Assembly (NCBI RefSeq): GCF_000308675.1 | Contig: NZ_BAGE01000053.1 | Span: 1-64,000 of the forward strand | Direction of reading: 5' to 3' | DNA: 64,000 nt | Source: Nocardia paucivorans NBRC 100373 | Lineage (GTDB): Bacteria > Actinomycetota > Actinomycetes > Mycobacteriales > Mycobacteriaceae | In this document: positions 16,722-26,044 of the stretch, in pieces | Numbering within the stretch: the first letter of the stretch is position 1 | Layout: every line of letters begins with the position of its first letter | Made by a program: the position numbers and the translations under genes | Notes under the pieces: model-generated | Databases searched by the model: none | The model's input: the letters and a program-made list of their open reading frames with translations, nothing else | Told to the model about the DNA's origin: nothing

Positions 16722-17797
16722 GCCCAGCCTCCGGCGCGGGCGCGGGTGCGGCGCAGCAACCAGAAGAAGAACGGGCCGCCGACGAGGGAGGTGAGCATGC
16801 CCAACGGCAGGTCGGCGTTGTCGACGAGGGAGCGGGCGGCGACGTCGGCGGCGAGCAGCACCACCGCGCCGACGACGGCGCTGATCGGGATCAGCACCCG
16901 ATGCCCGGGGCCGACCAGCATGCGCACCACGTGGGGGACGATCAACCCCACGAACAGGATGATCCCGGTGAACGCCACCCCGGCGGTGGTGAGGATCGCG
17001 ACGATCACGATGACGGTGCGGCGCAGCCGTTCCACGTCCACCCCCAGATGTCGGGCGGCGGATTCGCCGAGCGCCAGCAGATCCAGACGCGGTGCGACCG
17101 CGACGGCGGCGGTGACCGCGCAGACGGTGAGGCCGGCGACCACCGCGACCGCGTCCCAGTTCGCGCCGTTGAGGCTGCCGAGCTGCCAGAACACGATCTG
17201 GTCGCGGGCAGCGGGGGTGGCGATGAACAGCAGGAACGCGATCAGTCCGCCGGCGAACGCATTGATCGCGACACCGGTCAACACCAGGGTCACCACTTCG
17301 GTGCGGCCGCCGGAGCGGGACAGCAGATACACCAGGGCGGTGGTGGCGAGGCCGGCGACGAACGCGGCCGCGGCAACCGACCAGGCGGCGACGAACGCGC
17401 CACCGACCACGATGACGGTGCCCGCGCCGACCGCCGCCCCGGACGACACCCCGATCACACCCGGTTCGGCGAGCGGGTTGGCGAACACCCCTTGTAGGAG
17501 GGCGCCCGCGGTGGCGAGGGCGGCGCCGACCAGGATCGCCAGCAGCACCCGCGGGAACCGCACTTCCCACAGGGTGACCTCCCCGGACGGGTGGGCGGGA
17601 AGCGGACCCCAGCCCAGCCCGAGGCGGTGGGCGACGCTGCCGGCGACCTCGGCGGGGGTGGTCGGCACCTGTCCGATCGCCGCCGACGCCACCGCCAACG
17701 CGATCAGGGCGGTGACCGCGACGGTGAAGGTGATCGTGGCGCGGGAGCGGCGCCGCGACGGCCGGGTGGGGGTGGGTGCGGGTTCGGTGACGGTCAT
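16718..17797 (-). CDS. hmuU: FecCD-family ABC permease, heme uptake
   Basis: 359 aa polytopic membrane protein, BtuC/FecCD family. About ten hydrophobic segments begin near residue 20. Family marks include LWEVRFPRVLLAILVGAALA, GALLQGVFANPLAEPGVIGVSSGA, the coupling-helix region LGVDVERLR, and FVGLIVPHVVRMLVGP. The start at ATG 17797 overlaps the binding-protein stop by ATGA. The operon order binding protein, permease, ATPase matches hmuTUV of corynebacteria. Specificity for heme is inferred from this order and overall similarity. Confidence 0.92.
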   Translation of the reverse strand: MTVTEPAPTPTRPSRRRSRATITFTVAVTALIALAVASAAIGQVPTTPAEVAGSVAHRLGLGWGPLPAHPSGEVTLWEVRFPRVLLAILVGAALATAGALLQGVFANPLAEPGVIGVSSGAAVGAGTVIVVGGAFVAAWSVAAAAFVAGLATTALVYLLSRSGGRTEVVTLVLTGVAINAFAGGLIAFLLFIATPAARDQIVFWQLGSLNGANWDAVAVVAGLTVCAVTAAVAVAPRLDLLALGESAARHLGVDVERLRRTVIVIVAILTTAGVAFTGIILFVGLIVPHVVRMLVGPGHRVLIPISAVVGAVVLLAADVAARSLVDNADLPLGMLTSLVGGPFFFWLLRRTRARAGGWA

Positions 17798-18831
17798 GCG
17801 CCGGGGTTGCCGTAGACGGCGTCGGCGAGCGCGGAGATCACCCGGCCGGTGTTGGGGCCGAAGCTGAGCAGGACCGCATCGGACATGTCGACGATGCGGT
17901 GGTTCTTCCCGGCGGGGGTCTGGGCGATACCGGGGATGCGGGTGATCCCTTCGACGCCGCCGACGGATTTCAGTCCGTCGGTCATCACCAGCAGCACATC
18001 GGGGGCGGCGGAGATCATCGCTTCGCTGGTGATGGCGGTGAACGGTTCGGTGAGTCCGGCGGCGGTGCCGGCGTCGCGGGCGCCGAGCGCGGCGATGAGC
18101 GCGTCGGCGCCGGAACCGGGGCCGGCGAGCATGGTGATCGCCGTGGACCGCAGGTAGAGGAACGCGATGGTCGGCGGTGGGTCCTGGGCCGGGACGGCGG
18201 CGGAGGCGGCGGTGATCTCGGCGCGGGTGCGGTCGGCGAGTTGTTTGCCGCGGTCGGGGACGCCGAGGGCGGCGGCGACGGCCTCGATCTGCGGGATCAC
18301 CCCGTCGAGGGTGCGTTCGGGGTCGAAGTAGACGACGGTGATGCCGGTGGCGCGTAATTGTTCCCGGACGGCGGGGGCGGCACTGGTGGTGTCGGTGAGG
18401 AACACGGTGGGGCGCAGCGCGAGGATGGATTCCACGTTCAGTGAGCCGTTGCCGCCGGTGACGTTCGGCAGGTCCCGCACAGCGGGGAAGGAGGCGGAGG
18501 TGCTGCGACCCACCAGGTTCTCGCCCAGGCCCAGCGCCCACACGGTTTGAGCGAGGGTGCCGTAGCGGTCGGCGGCAATGATGCGGGTGGTGTCGGTGAC
18601 GGTGACGTCGGTGCCGTCGAAGGACCGCACCGTCGCCGGCAGCGCCGGGGTGGGCGGCGGGACGATCGGGACCGGGTCGAGGTCGGCGATGCGGGCGGTG
18701 GTTGGGCCATATCGTCCGGTGGTGGCGGTCGGTTCGCCACCACCGCAGCCGGTGGCGACCAGCAGTACACCGCAGACGAGAGTCACCAGTATCGCCCGTG
18801 CCCATCCGGATCGGGCACCGTCACACCTCAT
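17794..18831 (-). CDS. hmuT: Hemin-binding lipoprotein of ABC importer
   Basis: 345 aa from ATG 18831. The signal peptide ends in lipobox VATGC near residue 29, giving a lipid-anchored periplasmic binding protein. The class III binding fold is seen in RIIAADRYGTLAQTVWALGLGENLVG and ESILALRPTVFLTD, and in the late SFGPNTGRVISALADAVYG helix. A TTG six codons earlier lies within the putative iron box, which makes the ATG more likely. In corynebacterial HmuT a His and a Tyr bind heme; the equivalents were not assigned here. Confidence 0.88.
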   Translation of the reverse strand: MRCDGARSGWARAILVTLVCGVLLVATGCGGGEPTATTGRYGPTTARIADLDPVPIVPPPTPALPATVRSFDGTDVTVTDTTRIIAADRYGTLAQTVWALGLGENLVGRSTSASFPAVRDLPNVTGGNGSLNVESILALRPTVFLTDTTSAAPAVREQLRATGITVVYFDPERTLDGVIPQIEAVAAALGVPDRGKQLADRTRAEITAASAAVPAQDPPPTIAFLYLRSTAITMLAGPGSGADALIAALGARDAGTAAGLTEPFTAITSEAMISAAPDVLLVMTDGLKSVGGVEGITRIPGIAQTPAGKNHRIVDMSDAVLLSFGPNTGRVISALADAVYGNPGA

Positions 18832-18850
18832 GGTGGCAAGGCTAACCAAT
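18832..18850 (-). promoter_or_regulatory. Possible DtxR/IdeR-type iron box upstream of hmuT
   Basis: On the minus strand the 19 bases ATTGGTTAGCCTTGCCACC share 11 positions, by eye, with the known IdeR/DtxR consensus (TTAGGTTAGGCTAACCTAA), including the core GGTTAG and CT. The site directly precedes the hmuT start, as expected for iron-dependent repression. The right half is poor, so confidence is modest. Confidence 0.4.
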
Positions 18851-18876
18851 GATCGGCGGTGGTTTCGGTGGGCGGG

Positions 18877-19848
18877 TCACAGGGTGGAGCTCACATCGTC
18901 GAGGGCGGCGGCGATGGCGCGCGGTAGTTCCAGGGTTTCGGCGGCGAGGATCCCGGTCAGTTGACCCATGTCGCGGGCGCCGACGAACATGCTCGCCACC
19001 CCAGGACGGTCCCGCACCCAGGCGAGCGCGACGGCCAGCGGGGAAGTGGCCAGTCCGTCGGCGGCGGTGACGAGCGCGTCGACCACCCGGGCGGCGCGCT
19101 CGTCGTGGAGGCGGCCGTGGATTTCGTCGGCGCCGGCGTCGGCGCCGAGGGAGTCGGCGGGCACACCGTCGCGGTATTTGCCGGTGAGGATTCCGCCGGC
19201 CAAGGGAGCGGTGGCGATCACCCCGACCCCGTGGTGGGCGGCGGCGGGCACCACATCGTCCTCGGCGCCGCGCACCAGCAGCGAGTAGGGGGTGTGCACG
19301 GTGGCGAGGGTGGTGGTGGCGGCGAGGCCGGCCATCTGCCAGGCGGTGTATCCGCGCACCCCGGCGTAGCGGGTGCGGCCGGTGCGTATCGCGTGTTCGA
19401 GGGTGGCGGCGATCTCGTCGTCGGGGGTGTGCGGGTCCCAGGCGGCGACATGCCAGATATCGAGGTGGTCGGTGCCCAGCTCCCGCAGGGTGTGGTCCAG
19501 TTGCCGTAGCAGGGTGCGGCGGGAGGTGTCCACGGTCGGCCGGGCCCGCGTCGGGCCGAGGGGTTCTGCGGTGCGGCCGAGGAGGGTCTGGTGCGGGATC
19601 AGCCCGGCGTTACCGGACAGGACGAGTTCGTCGCGGGAGACGAGGTCGCCGAGGAGGTCGGCGAGGATTTTCTGGGCGGCGCCGTCGCAGTAGGCGGGGG
19701 AGGTGTCGACCAGGGTTCCGCCGGCCTCGGCGAACGCCACCAACTGTTCGGCTGCGGATTCGGCGTCGGTGCGGCCGCCCCAGGTATGGGTGGCCAAACC
19801 GATCCGCGAGACCCGTAGCCCGCTGCGGCCGACGGTTCGCTGCTCCAT
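18877..19848 (-). CDS. Aldo/keto reductase-like protein lacking catalytic Lys and His
   Basis: 323 aa TIM-barrel of the aldo/keto reductase superfamily. The start is ATG 19848 (MEQRTVGRSGLRVS), ten codons inside the longest frame. The Asp and Tyr of the catalytic tetrad are present in DTSPAYCDG. The Lys normally in a TK(A/V)G motif is replaced (LSGNAGL), and the His normally in QVHAWD is Ala (HVAAWDPHTP). NADPH-binding segments near the C-terminus are recognisable (GARDMGQL). It may be a redox-inactive scaffold or use another chemistry. It is divergent from uppP. Confidence 0.85.
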   Translation of the reverse strand: MEQRTVGRSGLRVSRIGLATHTWGGRTDAESAAEQLVAFAEAGGTLVDTSPAYCDGAAQKILADLLGDLVSRDELVLSGNAGLIPHQTLLGRTAEPLGPTRARPTVDTSRRTLLRQLDHTLRELGTDHLDIWHVAAWDPHTPDDEIAATLEHAIRTGRTRYAGVRGYTAWQMAGLAATTTLATVHTPYSLLVRGAEDDVVPAAAHHGVGVIATAPLAGGILTGKYRDGVPADSLGADAGADEIHGRLHDERAARVVDALVTAADGLATSPLAVALAWVRDRPGVASMFVGARDMGQLTGILAAETLELPRAIAAALDDVSSTL

Positions 19849-20127
19849 CACCGTGTCCCCGTGTTCGGTTCGCTCCACCCGTTCGTCACGGCGACCAGAC
19901 TAGAACGTGCCGGGGCCGGCGCCGACGCGTTGCGTACCGCGCGCGTCGTGTCTGCGTGTGATGGGCGTTCGGGCGGCCCCTGCCCGGGGCTGCCGAAGCG
20001 GGGGCGACACGGTACTGTCGCTGCGATATTCGCGGTGTGCCCGCCGCTGTCCGGTTCCCGGCGCCGGAATCCAAGGCGAAGGCGGGTTTTCGGTGTCCGG
20101 TCAGGAGGATGTGTGGTAGGCGAGTCG

Positions 20128-21063
20128 ATGACCTGGGTGCAGGCTCTGGTACTCGGATTGGTGCAGGGGCTCACGGAGTTCTTGCCGGTGTCGTCGTCGG
20201 GTCATCTGCGGATCGTGTCGGAGTTGTTCTTCGGCGCCGACGCGGGCGCGTCGTTCACCGCGGTCACCCAGTTGGGCACCGAGGCCGCGGTGCTGGTGTT
20301 CTTCGCCAAGGACATCGCCCGGATCGTGCGGGTGTGGTGCACCACGGTGTATCAGCGGGTGTCGGCCCGGTTCCGGGAGCCGGTGCCGATCACCGATCAG
20401 GTCACCACCAAATTGCCCGTCGTCACCGGGGATCCCTGGTACGCGGACGGCCCGGATTCGGATGCGGCGCGGGAACTCGACTACCGCATCGGCTGGTATG
20501 TGATCATTGCCACAATCCCGATCGGGGTTTTGGGTTTGTTGTTCAAGGATCAGATCCGCACGGGGGCGCGGAATCTGTGGGTGGTGGCGATCGTGTTGAT
20601 CGTGTTCGCGGTGGTGATCGCCGCCGCGGAGTATTTCGGCCCTCAGCGGCGTCCGCTCGAGCAGCTGACCGGACGGGACGGTCTGATCATGGGCGCGGCG
20701 CAGTGTCTGGCGTTGATCCCGGGGGTGTCCCGATCGGGGGCCACGTCCTCGGCGGGGCTGTTCTGTGGTCTGACCAGGGAGGCGGCGGTGCGTTTCTCGT
20801 TCCTGCTGGCCATTCCGGCGGTCACCGCGTCGGGGTTGTTCAGTGTGCCGGACGCCTTCGAACCGGCGGGGTCGGGATTGAACGCGTCCGGTCCTCAACT
20901 GTTGGTCGCCACGGTGGTGTCGTTCGCCGTCGGGTACGCGTCGGTGGCGTGGCTGCTGCGGTTCGTGGCCCAGCATTCGCTGTACTGGTTCGTCGGCTAC
21001 CGCATCGTACTGGGTTTCATACTGATCGGTCTTCTTTCCGGCGGGGTCATCAGCGCCACATGA
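20128..21063 (+). CDS. uppP: Undecaprenyl-diphosphatase
   Basis: 311 aa membrane enzyme (BacA/UppP) that dephosphorylates undecaprenyl pyrophosphate to recycle the cell-wall lipid carrier and can give bacitracin resistance. Both active-site motifs are present: QGLTEFLPVSSSGHL near residue 15 and LIPGVSRSGAT near 195, in a polytopic protein of about eight helices. The start chosen is ATG 20128 (MTWVQ), which fits the usual N-terminus. A GTG at 20113 behind AGGAGG is an alternative adding five residues. It heads the uppP/phosphatase/DUF3090/SCO1664/mshC series found in many actinobacteria. Confidence 0.95.
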   Translation: MTWVQALVLGLVQGLTEFLPVSSSGHLRIVSELFFGADAGASFTAVTQLGTEAAVLVFFAKDIARIVRVWCTTVYQRVSARFREPVPITDQVTTKLPVVTGDPWYADGPDSDAARELDYRIGWYVIIATIPIGVLGLLFKDQIRTGARNLWVVAIVLIVFAVVIAAAEYFGPQRRPLEQLTGRDGLIMGAAQCLALIPGVSRSGATSSAGLFCGLTREAAVRFSFLLAIPAVTASGLFSVPDAFEPAGSGLNASGPQLLVATVVSFAVGYASVAWLLRFVAQHSLYWFVGYRIVLGFILIGLLSGGVISAT

Positions 21064-21079
21064 TCGCTACGCTGGCGCC

Positions 21080-21781
21080 ATGACGGTCATCCTGCTGCGC
21101 CACGGCCTGTCCACGTCGAACACCGCCCGCACCCTGGCCGGCCGCAGTCAAGGGGTGGAACTCACCGACCGCGGCCGGGAACAGGCACAGGCGGTGGCCG
21201 ACCGGTTGGCGGGGCTGCCGATCATCCGGATCGTGTCGTCGCCGCTGTTGCGCTGCCTGCGCACGGTGTCGCCGCTGGCGGCCGAACTCGGAACGGAGCC
21301 GGTGGTCGACGACCGACTCGCCGAGGTCGACTACGGGGACTGGACCGGTCGACCGTTGACGGAACTGGTGAACGAACCGCTGTGGAAGGTGGTGCAGCGA
21401 CACGCGTCGGGGGCGGTGTTCCCGGGCGGTGAGGGATTGGCGCAGGTGCAGGCGCGGGCGGTGGCCGCGATCCGGGAACACGATCGGGCGTTGGCCGAGT
21501 TGCACGAGGGGGACCGGCTGTGGGTGGCGTGCACCCACGGTGATGTCATCAAGGCGGTGCTGGCCGACGCGCTCGGTATCCACCTCGACGGTTTCCAGCG
21601 GATCGTGGTCGAACCCGCCTCGCTCAGCGTCGTCCGCTACACCCCGACCACCCCGTATGTGGCGCGGATGAACGACACGGGTGCGGACCTGTCGGCGTTG
21701 GTGCCGCCGGAACCGTCCGGGGACGGTTCGGCGGGCCCGGTACCCGGTGGGGAGATCGGGGCGGGAAGGAAAGACGGATAA
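21080..21781 (+). CDS. Histidine phosphatase family protein
   Basis: 233 aa, phosphoglycerate-mutase-like. The catalytic LLRHGLSTSN is at residues 5-14 (His8 as nucleophile). The second core His is in ACTHGDVIKAV near residue 155, and the acid Glu lies in the AEVDYGDW segment. It resembles Rv2135c of M. tuberculosis and sits in the same conserved position after uppP, 16 nt downstream. Substrate unknown; the C-terminal 25 residues are Gly/Pro-rich and probably disordered. Confidence 0.92.
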   Translation: MTVILLRHGLSTSNTARTLAGRSQGVELTDRGREQAQAVADRLAGLPIIRIVSSPLLRCLRTVSPLAAELGTEPVVDDRLAEVDYGDWTGRPLTELVNEPLWKVVQRHASGAVFPGGEGLAQVQARAVAAIREHDRALAELHEGDRLWVACTHGDVIKAVLADALGIHLDGFQRIVVEPASLSVVRYTPTTPYVARMNDTGADLSALVPPEPSGDGSAGPVPGGEIGAGRKDG

Positions 21782-21934
21782 TGGGATCGCCCCATACCGG
21801 GAATACTGCGTTACGAATGGTCGGTGGTAGACGCCGGCGCTCGGCGACGTCGAACGAACCGGCATCGGGCTCGGGGTGCGCCCCGCCGGCGCGGATGTTC
21901 CGCCGCCGAACAGGTCACGTATCAGGAGGTGCAT

Positions 21935-22519
21935 GTGTCACGAGCAATCCATGTATTCCGCACCCCCGAACGTTTCGTCGCCGGAACCGTCGGTGAGCCG
22001 GGCGATCGCGCGTTCTATCTGCAGGCGGTGGAAGAACCCCGGGTGGTGACCGTGTTGTTGGAGAAACAACAGGTCAAGGTGCTCGCCGACCGGATGGGTC
22101 TGTTGTTGGACGAGGTGGCGCGCCGATTCGGCGCGCAGGTGCCGCCGCAGGCCGAGCAGGTCAGCGACAACGCGCCGCTGCTCACCCCGATCGATGCCGA
22201 GTTCCGGGTCGGCACCATGGGCCTGGGGTGGGACGCCGACGCGGGCGCGGTGGTGGTGGAGCTGTTGGCGATCACCGACACCGAGGTCGACGAATCGGTG
22301 GTACTCGACGACACCGAGGAAGGCCCGGACGCGGTGCGGGTGTTCCTCACCCCGACACAGGCGCGGGAGTTCGCGCTGCGTTCGTCGCGGGTGATCGCGG
22401 CAGGCCGGCCGCCGTGCCCACTGTGCGGGGAGCCGCTGTCGGCGAAGGGGCACATGTGTGTGCGCACCAACGGCTACAAACGTGGTGAACTGTTCGGCGC
22501 CACCGACCTGGAGGAATGA
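21935..22519 (+). CDS. DUF3090 family protein
   Basis: 194 aa. GTG at 21935 follows AGGAGG (21924-21929) by 5 nt, which fixes the start far inside the longer frame. The N-terminus SRAIHVFRTPERFVAGTVG and the C-terminal CPLCGEPLSAKGHMC zinc-ribbon-like segment are family hallmarks. The protein is conserved across actinobacteria beside the SCO1664-like gene, which starts 3 nt after its stop. No function is established; partnership with the next gene product is likely. Confidence 0.93.
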   Translation: MSRAIHVFRTPERFVAGTVGEPGDRAFYLQAVEEPRVVTVLLEKQQVKVLADRMGLLLDEVARRFGAQVPPQAEQVSDNAPLLTPIDAEFRVGTMGLGWDADAGAVVVELLAITDTEVDESVVLDDTEEGPDAVRVFLTPTQAREFALRSSRVIAAGRPPCPLCGEPLSAKGHMCVRTNGYKRGELFGATDLEE

Positions 22520-22522
22520 TCG

Positions 22523-23326
22523 GTGGCGGCGGCCGGGGACGCGTTGCGCGCCGGTGAACTGACGGTACTGGGTCGGGTCGGGACGGCCAGCAATCTCACC
22601 CTCGTCTGCGATCTGCCGGCACCGGACGGCGACGAGACCACACCGCTGCGGGTGGTGTACAAACCGGTCCGGGGCGAGCAGCCGCTGTGGGATTTCCCGC
22701 ACGGCACCCTGGCCGGGCGGGAGGTCGCGTCCTACCTGATCTCCGAGGCGTTGGGGTGGTCGGTGATCCCGGAGACGATTCTGCGTGACGGTCCGCTCGG
22801 ACCGGGGATGGTGCAACGCTGGATCACCACCGTCGAACCACGTCGGGACCGACCGGACCTGGTGGATCTGTGCCCCCCGGACGCGGTGCCCGACGGGTTC
22901 CGGGAGGTGCTGCGTGTCGTGGACGGCGCCGGTGACGAGGTGTCGTTGGTGCACGCCGACGACCCCCGACTGCATCGGATGGCGGTGCTGGACGTGCTGC
23001 TCAACAACGCCGACCGCAAGGGCGGACACGCCCTGGAAGGAGTGGACGGCGGCGTCTACGGCGTCGACCACGGGATCTGTCTGCACCACGAACACAAACT
23101 GCGCACCGTGTTGTGGGGGTGGGCCGGGGAACCGATCCCCGCAGACCTGATCGCCGATATCACCACCTTCACCGACACCCTGCCCGGTGAGTTGGCCGAC
23201 CGGCTCGCCGAACACGTCACCGACCGAGAAATCGATGCTCTGCTGCGGCGGGCGAAACGTCTGCTCGACGAGCCGGTGATGCCGATGCCCACCGCCGTGC
23301 GTCCGATCCCCTGGCCGGCGTTCTGA
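22523..23326 (+). CDS. SCO1664 family protein (PI3/4-kinase-like fold)
   Basis: 267 aa. The family is distantly related to phosphatidylinositol 3-/4-kinases. A nucleotide-binding-type Lys lies in RVVYKPVRGEQPLWDFP (about 45-61), and the catalytic-loop-like DVLLNNADRKGGH is near residue 160, followed by GVDHGICLHHE, which resembles the metal-binding DHG. All these polar residues are kept, so an active phosphotransferase is possible. Start is GTG 22523, 3 nt after DUF3090. A conserved actinobacterial pair of unknown substrate, next to mshC. Confidence 0.92.
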   Translation: MAAAGDALRAGELTVLGRVGTASNLTLVCDLPAPDGDETTPLRVVYKPVRGEQPLWDFPHGTLAGREVASYLISEALGWSVIPETILRDGPLGPGMVQRWITTVEPRRDRPDLVDLCPPDAVPDGFREVLRVVDGAGDEVSLVHADDPRLHRMAVLDVLLNNADRKGGHALEGVDGGVYGVDHGICLHHEHKLRTVLWGWAGEPIPADLIADITTFTDTLPGELADRLAEHVTDREIDALLRRAKRLLDEPVMPMPTAVRPIPWPAF

Positions 23327-23483
23327 CGGTCCGCGCCCGAGGTCGGGTTCAGCGCGACCGAAACCGTTGACACCCGCTCCGCCGCCGATCCGCCCAGGTC
23401 CACACCCCTGCCCGCCGGGTCGGGAGCACACCGACGGCGGGCCGGGAACCGGACACCTCGACCTGCCCTCTACCCTCGAAGGC

Positions 23484-24725
23484 ATGCAGTCCTGGTCCGA
23501 CACCCCGATCCCCACGATCCCCGGAACAGGGCCCCCGTTGCGGTTGTACGACACCGCCGACAAACAGGTCCGTCCCGTCGCTCCCGCAGCGACGGCCACC
23601 ATGTACGTGTGCGGGATCACCCCCTACGACGCCACCCATCTCGGTCACGCCGCCACCTATCTGACCTTCGATCTGGTGCATCGGGTGCTGCGCGACACCG
23701 GCCACGGCGTCCACTACGTGCAGAACGTCACCGATGTCGACGATCCGCTGTTCGAACGCGCCGCCCGCGACGGCGTCGACTGGCGTGAACTCGGCACCGG
23801 AGAGATCGCGCTGTTCCGGGAGGACATGACCGCACTGCGTATCCTGCCGCCCCGCGACTACGTCGGCGCCGTCGAATCCGTGGACGAAGTGGTGGAACTG
23901 GTGCGCAAACTGCTCGCCTCCGGAGCCGCCTACACCGTCGACGACCCCGACCATCCCGACATCTATTTCCGCATCGACGCCACCGAGCAATTCGGGTACG
24001 AATCCGGTTACGACCGGCCCACCATGGAACGGTTGTTCGCCGAACGCGGCGGCGACCCCGACCGACCCGGTAAACACGATCCGTTGGACGCGTTGCTGTG
24101 GCGGGCCGCGCGCCCCGACGAACCGTCCTGGCCGGCGCCGTTCGGGGCGGGCCGCCCCGGCTGGCACATCGAATGCGCGGCCATCGCCATGAACCGTCTC
24201 GGCACCGCCATCGATATCCAGGGCGGCGGCAGCGACCTCATCTACCCGCACCACGAATACTCCGCCGCCCACGCCGAAGCGCTCGCCGCGGGTCGCCGGT
24301 TCGCCCGACACTACGTGCACACCGGCATGATCGGCCTGGACGGGGAGAAGATGTCGAAATCGCGCGGGAACCTGGTGAAGGTGTCGCAGCTGCGCAGCGC
24401 CGGGGTGGACCCCGCCGCCATCCGGCTCGGGCTGCTCGCCGGTCACTACCGCACCGACCGGATGTGGTCCGACACCGTCCTCGACACGGCCCGCGCTCGC
24501 CTGGACCGGTGGCGGCGTGCCGCCGCACTGCCGTCGGCGGGTTCGGCCGACGACACCATTGCCCGGCTGCGCCAACACCTCGCCGACGATCTCGACACCC
24601 CCAAGGCCCTCGCCGCGCTCGACAACTGGGTCGACGAGGCGCTCACCTACGGCGGGTCCGACACCGACGCCCCCACCCTGATCACCGACGCCGTCGACGC
24701 CCTGCTCGGTATCCGGTTGCGGTGA
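23484..24725 (+). CDS. mshC: Cysteine:glucosaminyl-inositol ligase of mycothiol synthesis
   Basis: 413 aa. Joins cysteine to 1D-myo-inosityl 2-amino-2-deoxy-glucopyranoside with ATP, the third step of mycothiol synthesis. Class I tRNA-synthetase-like: HLGH at 52-55 (the HIGH motif), KMSKS at 289-293. Zinc ligands Cys43, Cys231 and His256 fall at the known MshC positions. Length matches the mycobacterial enzyme. ATG 23484 was preferred to the longer frame, whose extra N-terminus is Pro-rich without homology. A cysS paralogue is unlikely because the MshC-type GGGSDLIYPHHE and the short C-terminus are seen. Confidence 0.96.
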   Translation: MQSWSDTPIPTIPGTGPPLRLYDTADKQVRPVAPAATATMYVCGITPYDATHLGHAATYLTFDLVHRVLRDTGHGVHYVQNVTDVDDPLFERAARDGVDWRELGTGEIALFREDMTALRILPPRDYVGAVESVDEVVELVRKLLASGAAYTVDDPDHPDIYFRIDATEQFGYESGYDRPTMERLFAERGGDPDRPGKHDPLDALLWRAARPDEPSWPAPFGAGRPGWHIECAAIAMNRLGTAIDIQGGGSDLIYPHHEYSAAHAEALAAGRRFARHYVHTGMIGLDGEKMSKSRGNLVKVSQLRSAGVDPAAIRLGLLAGHYRTDRMWSDTVLDTARARLDRWRRAAALPSAGSADDTIARLRQHLADDLDTPKALAALDNWVDEALTYGGSDTDAPTLITDAVDALLGIRLR

Positions 24726-24799
24726 CACCGACGGACCGACCGGATAGCGGTCGGGCCGATACCGTTGTCCGCATCGGCCCGATGTGATTCGGTACCACC

Positions 24800-25888
24800 G
24801 TGGGTAACGCGAGGCGGTGGGGCGGACACGGTGTGGTGCGCAAACTGGTGGACGGTCTGTCGGCGGCGGTGACCGTACCGGCGTTGGCCGAGGTCGACGA
24901 GCAGCGGACGATCACCGCCCGGCGGCGCTTCTTCGGCGTCGACGCCGTCGACCCCGTCACAGCGGCGGTGCACCCGGACCGGGTGGTGTTGTCGTGGGTC
25001 GGATGCACCACCTACGCGCTCGCTTTCGGCGGCACCGTCCTACTGCTCGACGCCTGGGTTCCCCGGCTCACCGTCTCCGGTTACGTCCCCGCCACCGCAC
25101 AGGACCTGGCGGACCTGAAACCGGCCGCGATCCTGTTGGGGCACACCCATTTCGATCACGCCGGGGACGCGGGCCGAATCGCGGCCGCGAGCGGCGCCGT
25201 CGTATACGGGACCGCCGACCACTGCGCCACCGTCCGTGCGCAGGTCCCCGGGTCCCCGTTGCATACGGTCGCGCTCGGCGACGCGGCGACCCCGCCCGGG
25301 CACACGCACGAATTCGCCATCGGTGGGGTCGAAGTGACCGCGGTGCGACATATCCACTCCGCGCCGGTGCGGCCGGACCCGTTCACCGGTTCGGCGCCGT
25401 TCTTCCCGCGCCCGAATCCGAAAGCGATCGTGGACCATCCACCGACATCGGCGGATCTGCGGGAGGTGCTGCCGCGACTGGCGGACCCGGAAGGTGGCTG
25501 CCTGCTCTACCGGCTGCGGATACCGAGTTTCACCCTGGTGTGGCACGATTCGACCGGACCGGTTACCGAGAAGGCGCCGCAGGTGCCGGATGCACTGTCC
25601 GGGCTCGGGTCCGTCGATGTGCAGATCGGCGCCATCCAGGGATACAACCAGATCACCAACGGCCTGCGTGATCCCCGCATCTACATCGAGTCGCTGCGGC
25701 CGCGTATCTTCGTCCCCACGCACCACGACAACTGGTTACCCGGTCTCACCGCCCCCGCGGCGGCCTACGACCGGGTATGGCACAAGGAGATGGCGCGGAT
25801 CTCCGCCGCACACCGCCCACAGGTGCGGTCGCTGCACGACCCGGGTGACTATGTCGACCCGACCCGGTTGACCTTCCCGCTCTTCTGA
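24800..25888 (+). CDS. MBL-fold metallo-hydrolase
   Basis: 362 aa from GTG 24800. The binuclear metal motif is HTHFDHAGD near residue 115, with further ligands probably in AVRHIHSAP near 190 and PTHHDNW near 310. It is a single-domain metallo-beta-lactamase-fold protein without signal peptide. It lies 75 nt after mshC on the same strand but no obvious cotranscription signal is visible. Substrate unknown; the UlaG-like motif spacing suggests a lactonase or phosphodiesterase rather than a beta-lactamase. Confidence 0.85.
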   Translation: MGNARRWGGHGVVRKLVDGLSAAVTVPALAEVDEQRTITARRRFFGVDAVDPVTAAVHPDRVVLSWVGCTTYALAFGGTVLLLDAWVPRLTVSGYVPATAQDLADLKPAAILLGHTHFDHAGDAGRIAAASGAVVYGTADHCATVRAQVPGSPLHTVALGDAATPPGHTHEFAIGGVEVTAVRHIHSAPVRPDPFTGSAPFFPRPNPKAIVDHPPTSADLREVLPRLADPEGGCLLYRLRIPSFTLVWHDSTGPVTEKAPQVPDALSGLGSVDVQIGAIQGYNQITNGLRDPRIYIESLRPRIFVPTHHDNWLPGLTAPAAAYDRVWHKEMARISAAHRPQVRSLHDPGDYVDPTRLTFPLF

Positions 25889-26044
25889 CACCGCGGCGCA
25901 CTGTTGCCTTCCGGCAGTGGCTATTTCGGGTCGTATCCGGTTCCGCGCCGCGGTGTGGTGATATTCGCTACTCCCGGCTGCATCACCGGCATCGGCGCGA
26001 TACTGTTCCGCCACTTCGTCTCACACCCGACAGAACGGCGCCGT

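Noticed and set aside
15831..17867. 678-codon plus-strand frame over the heme uptake genes
   Set aside because: No domain signal; the opposite strand has three ATGA-coupled transporter genes.
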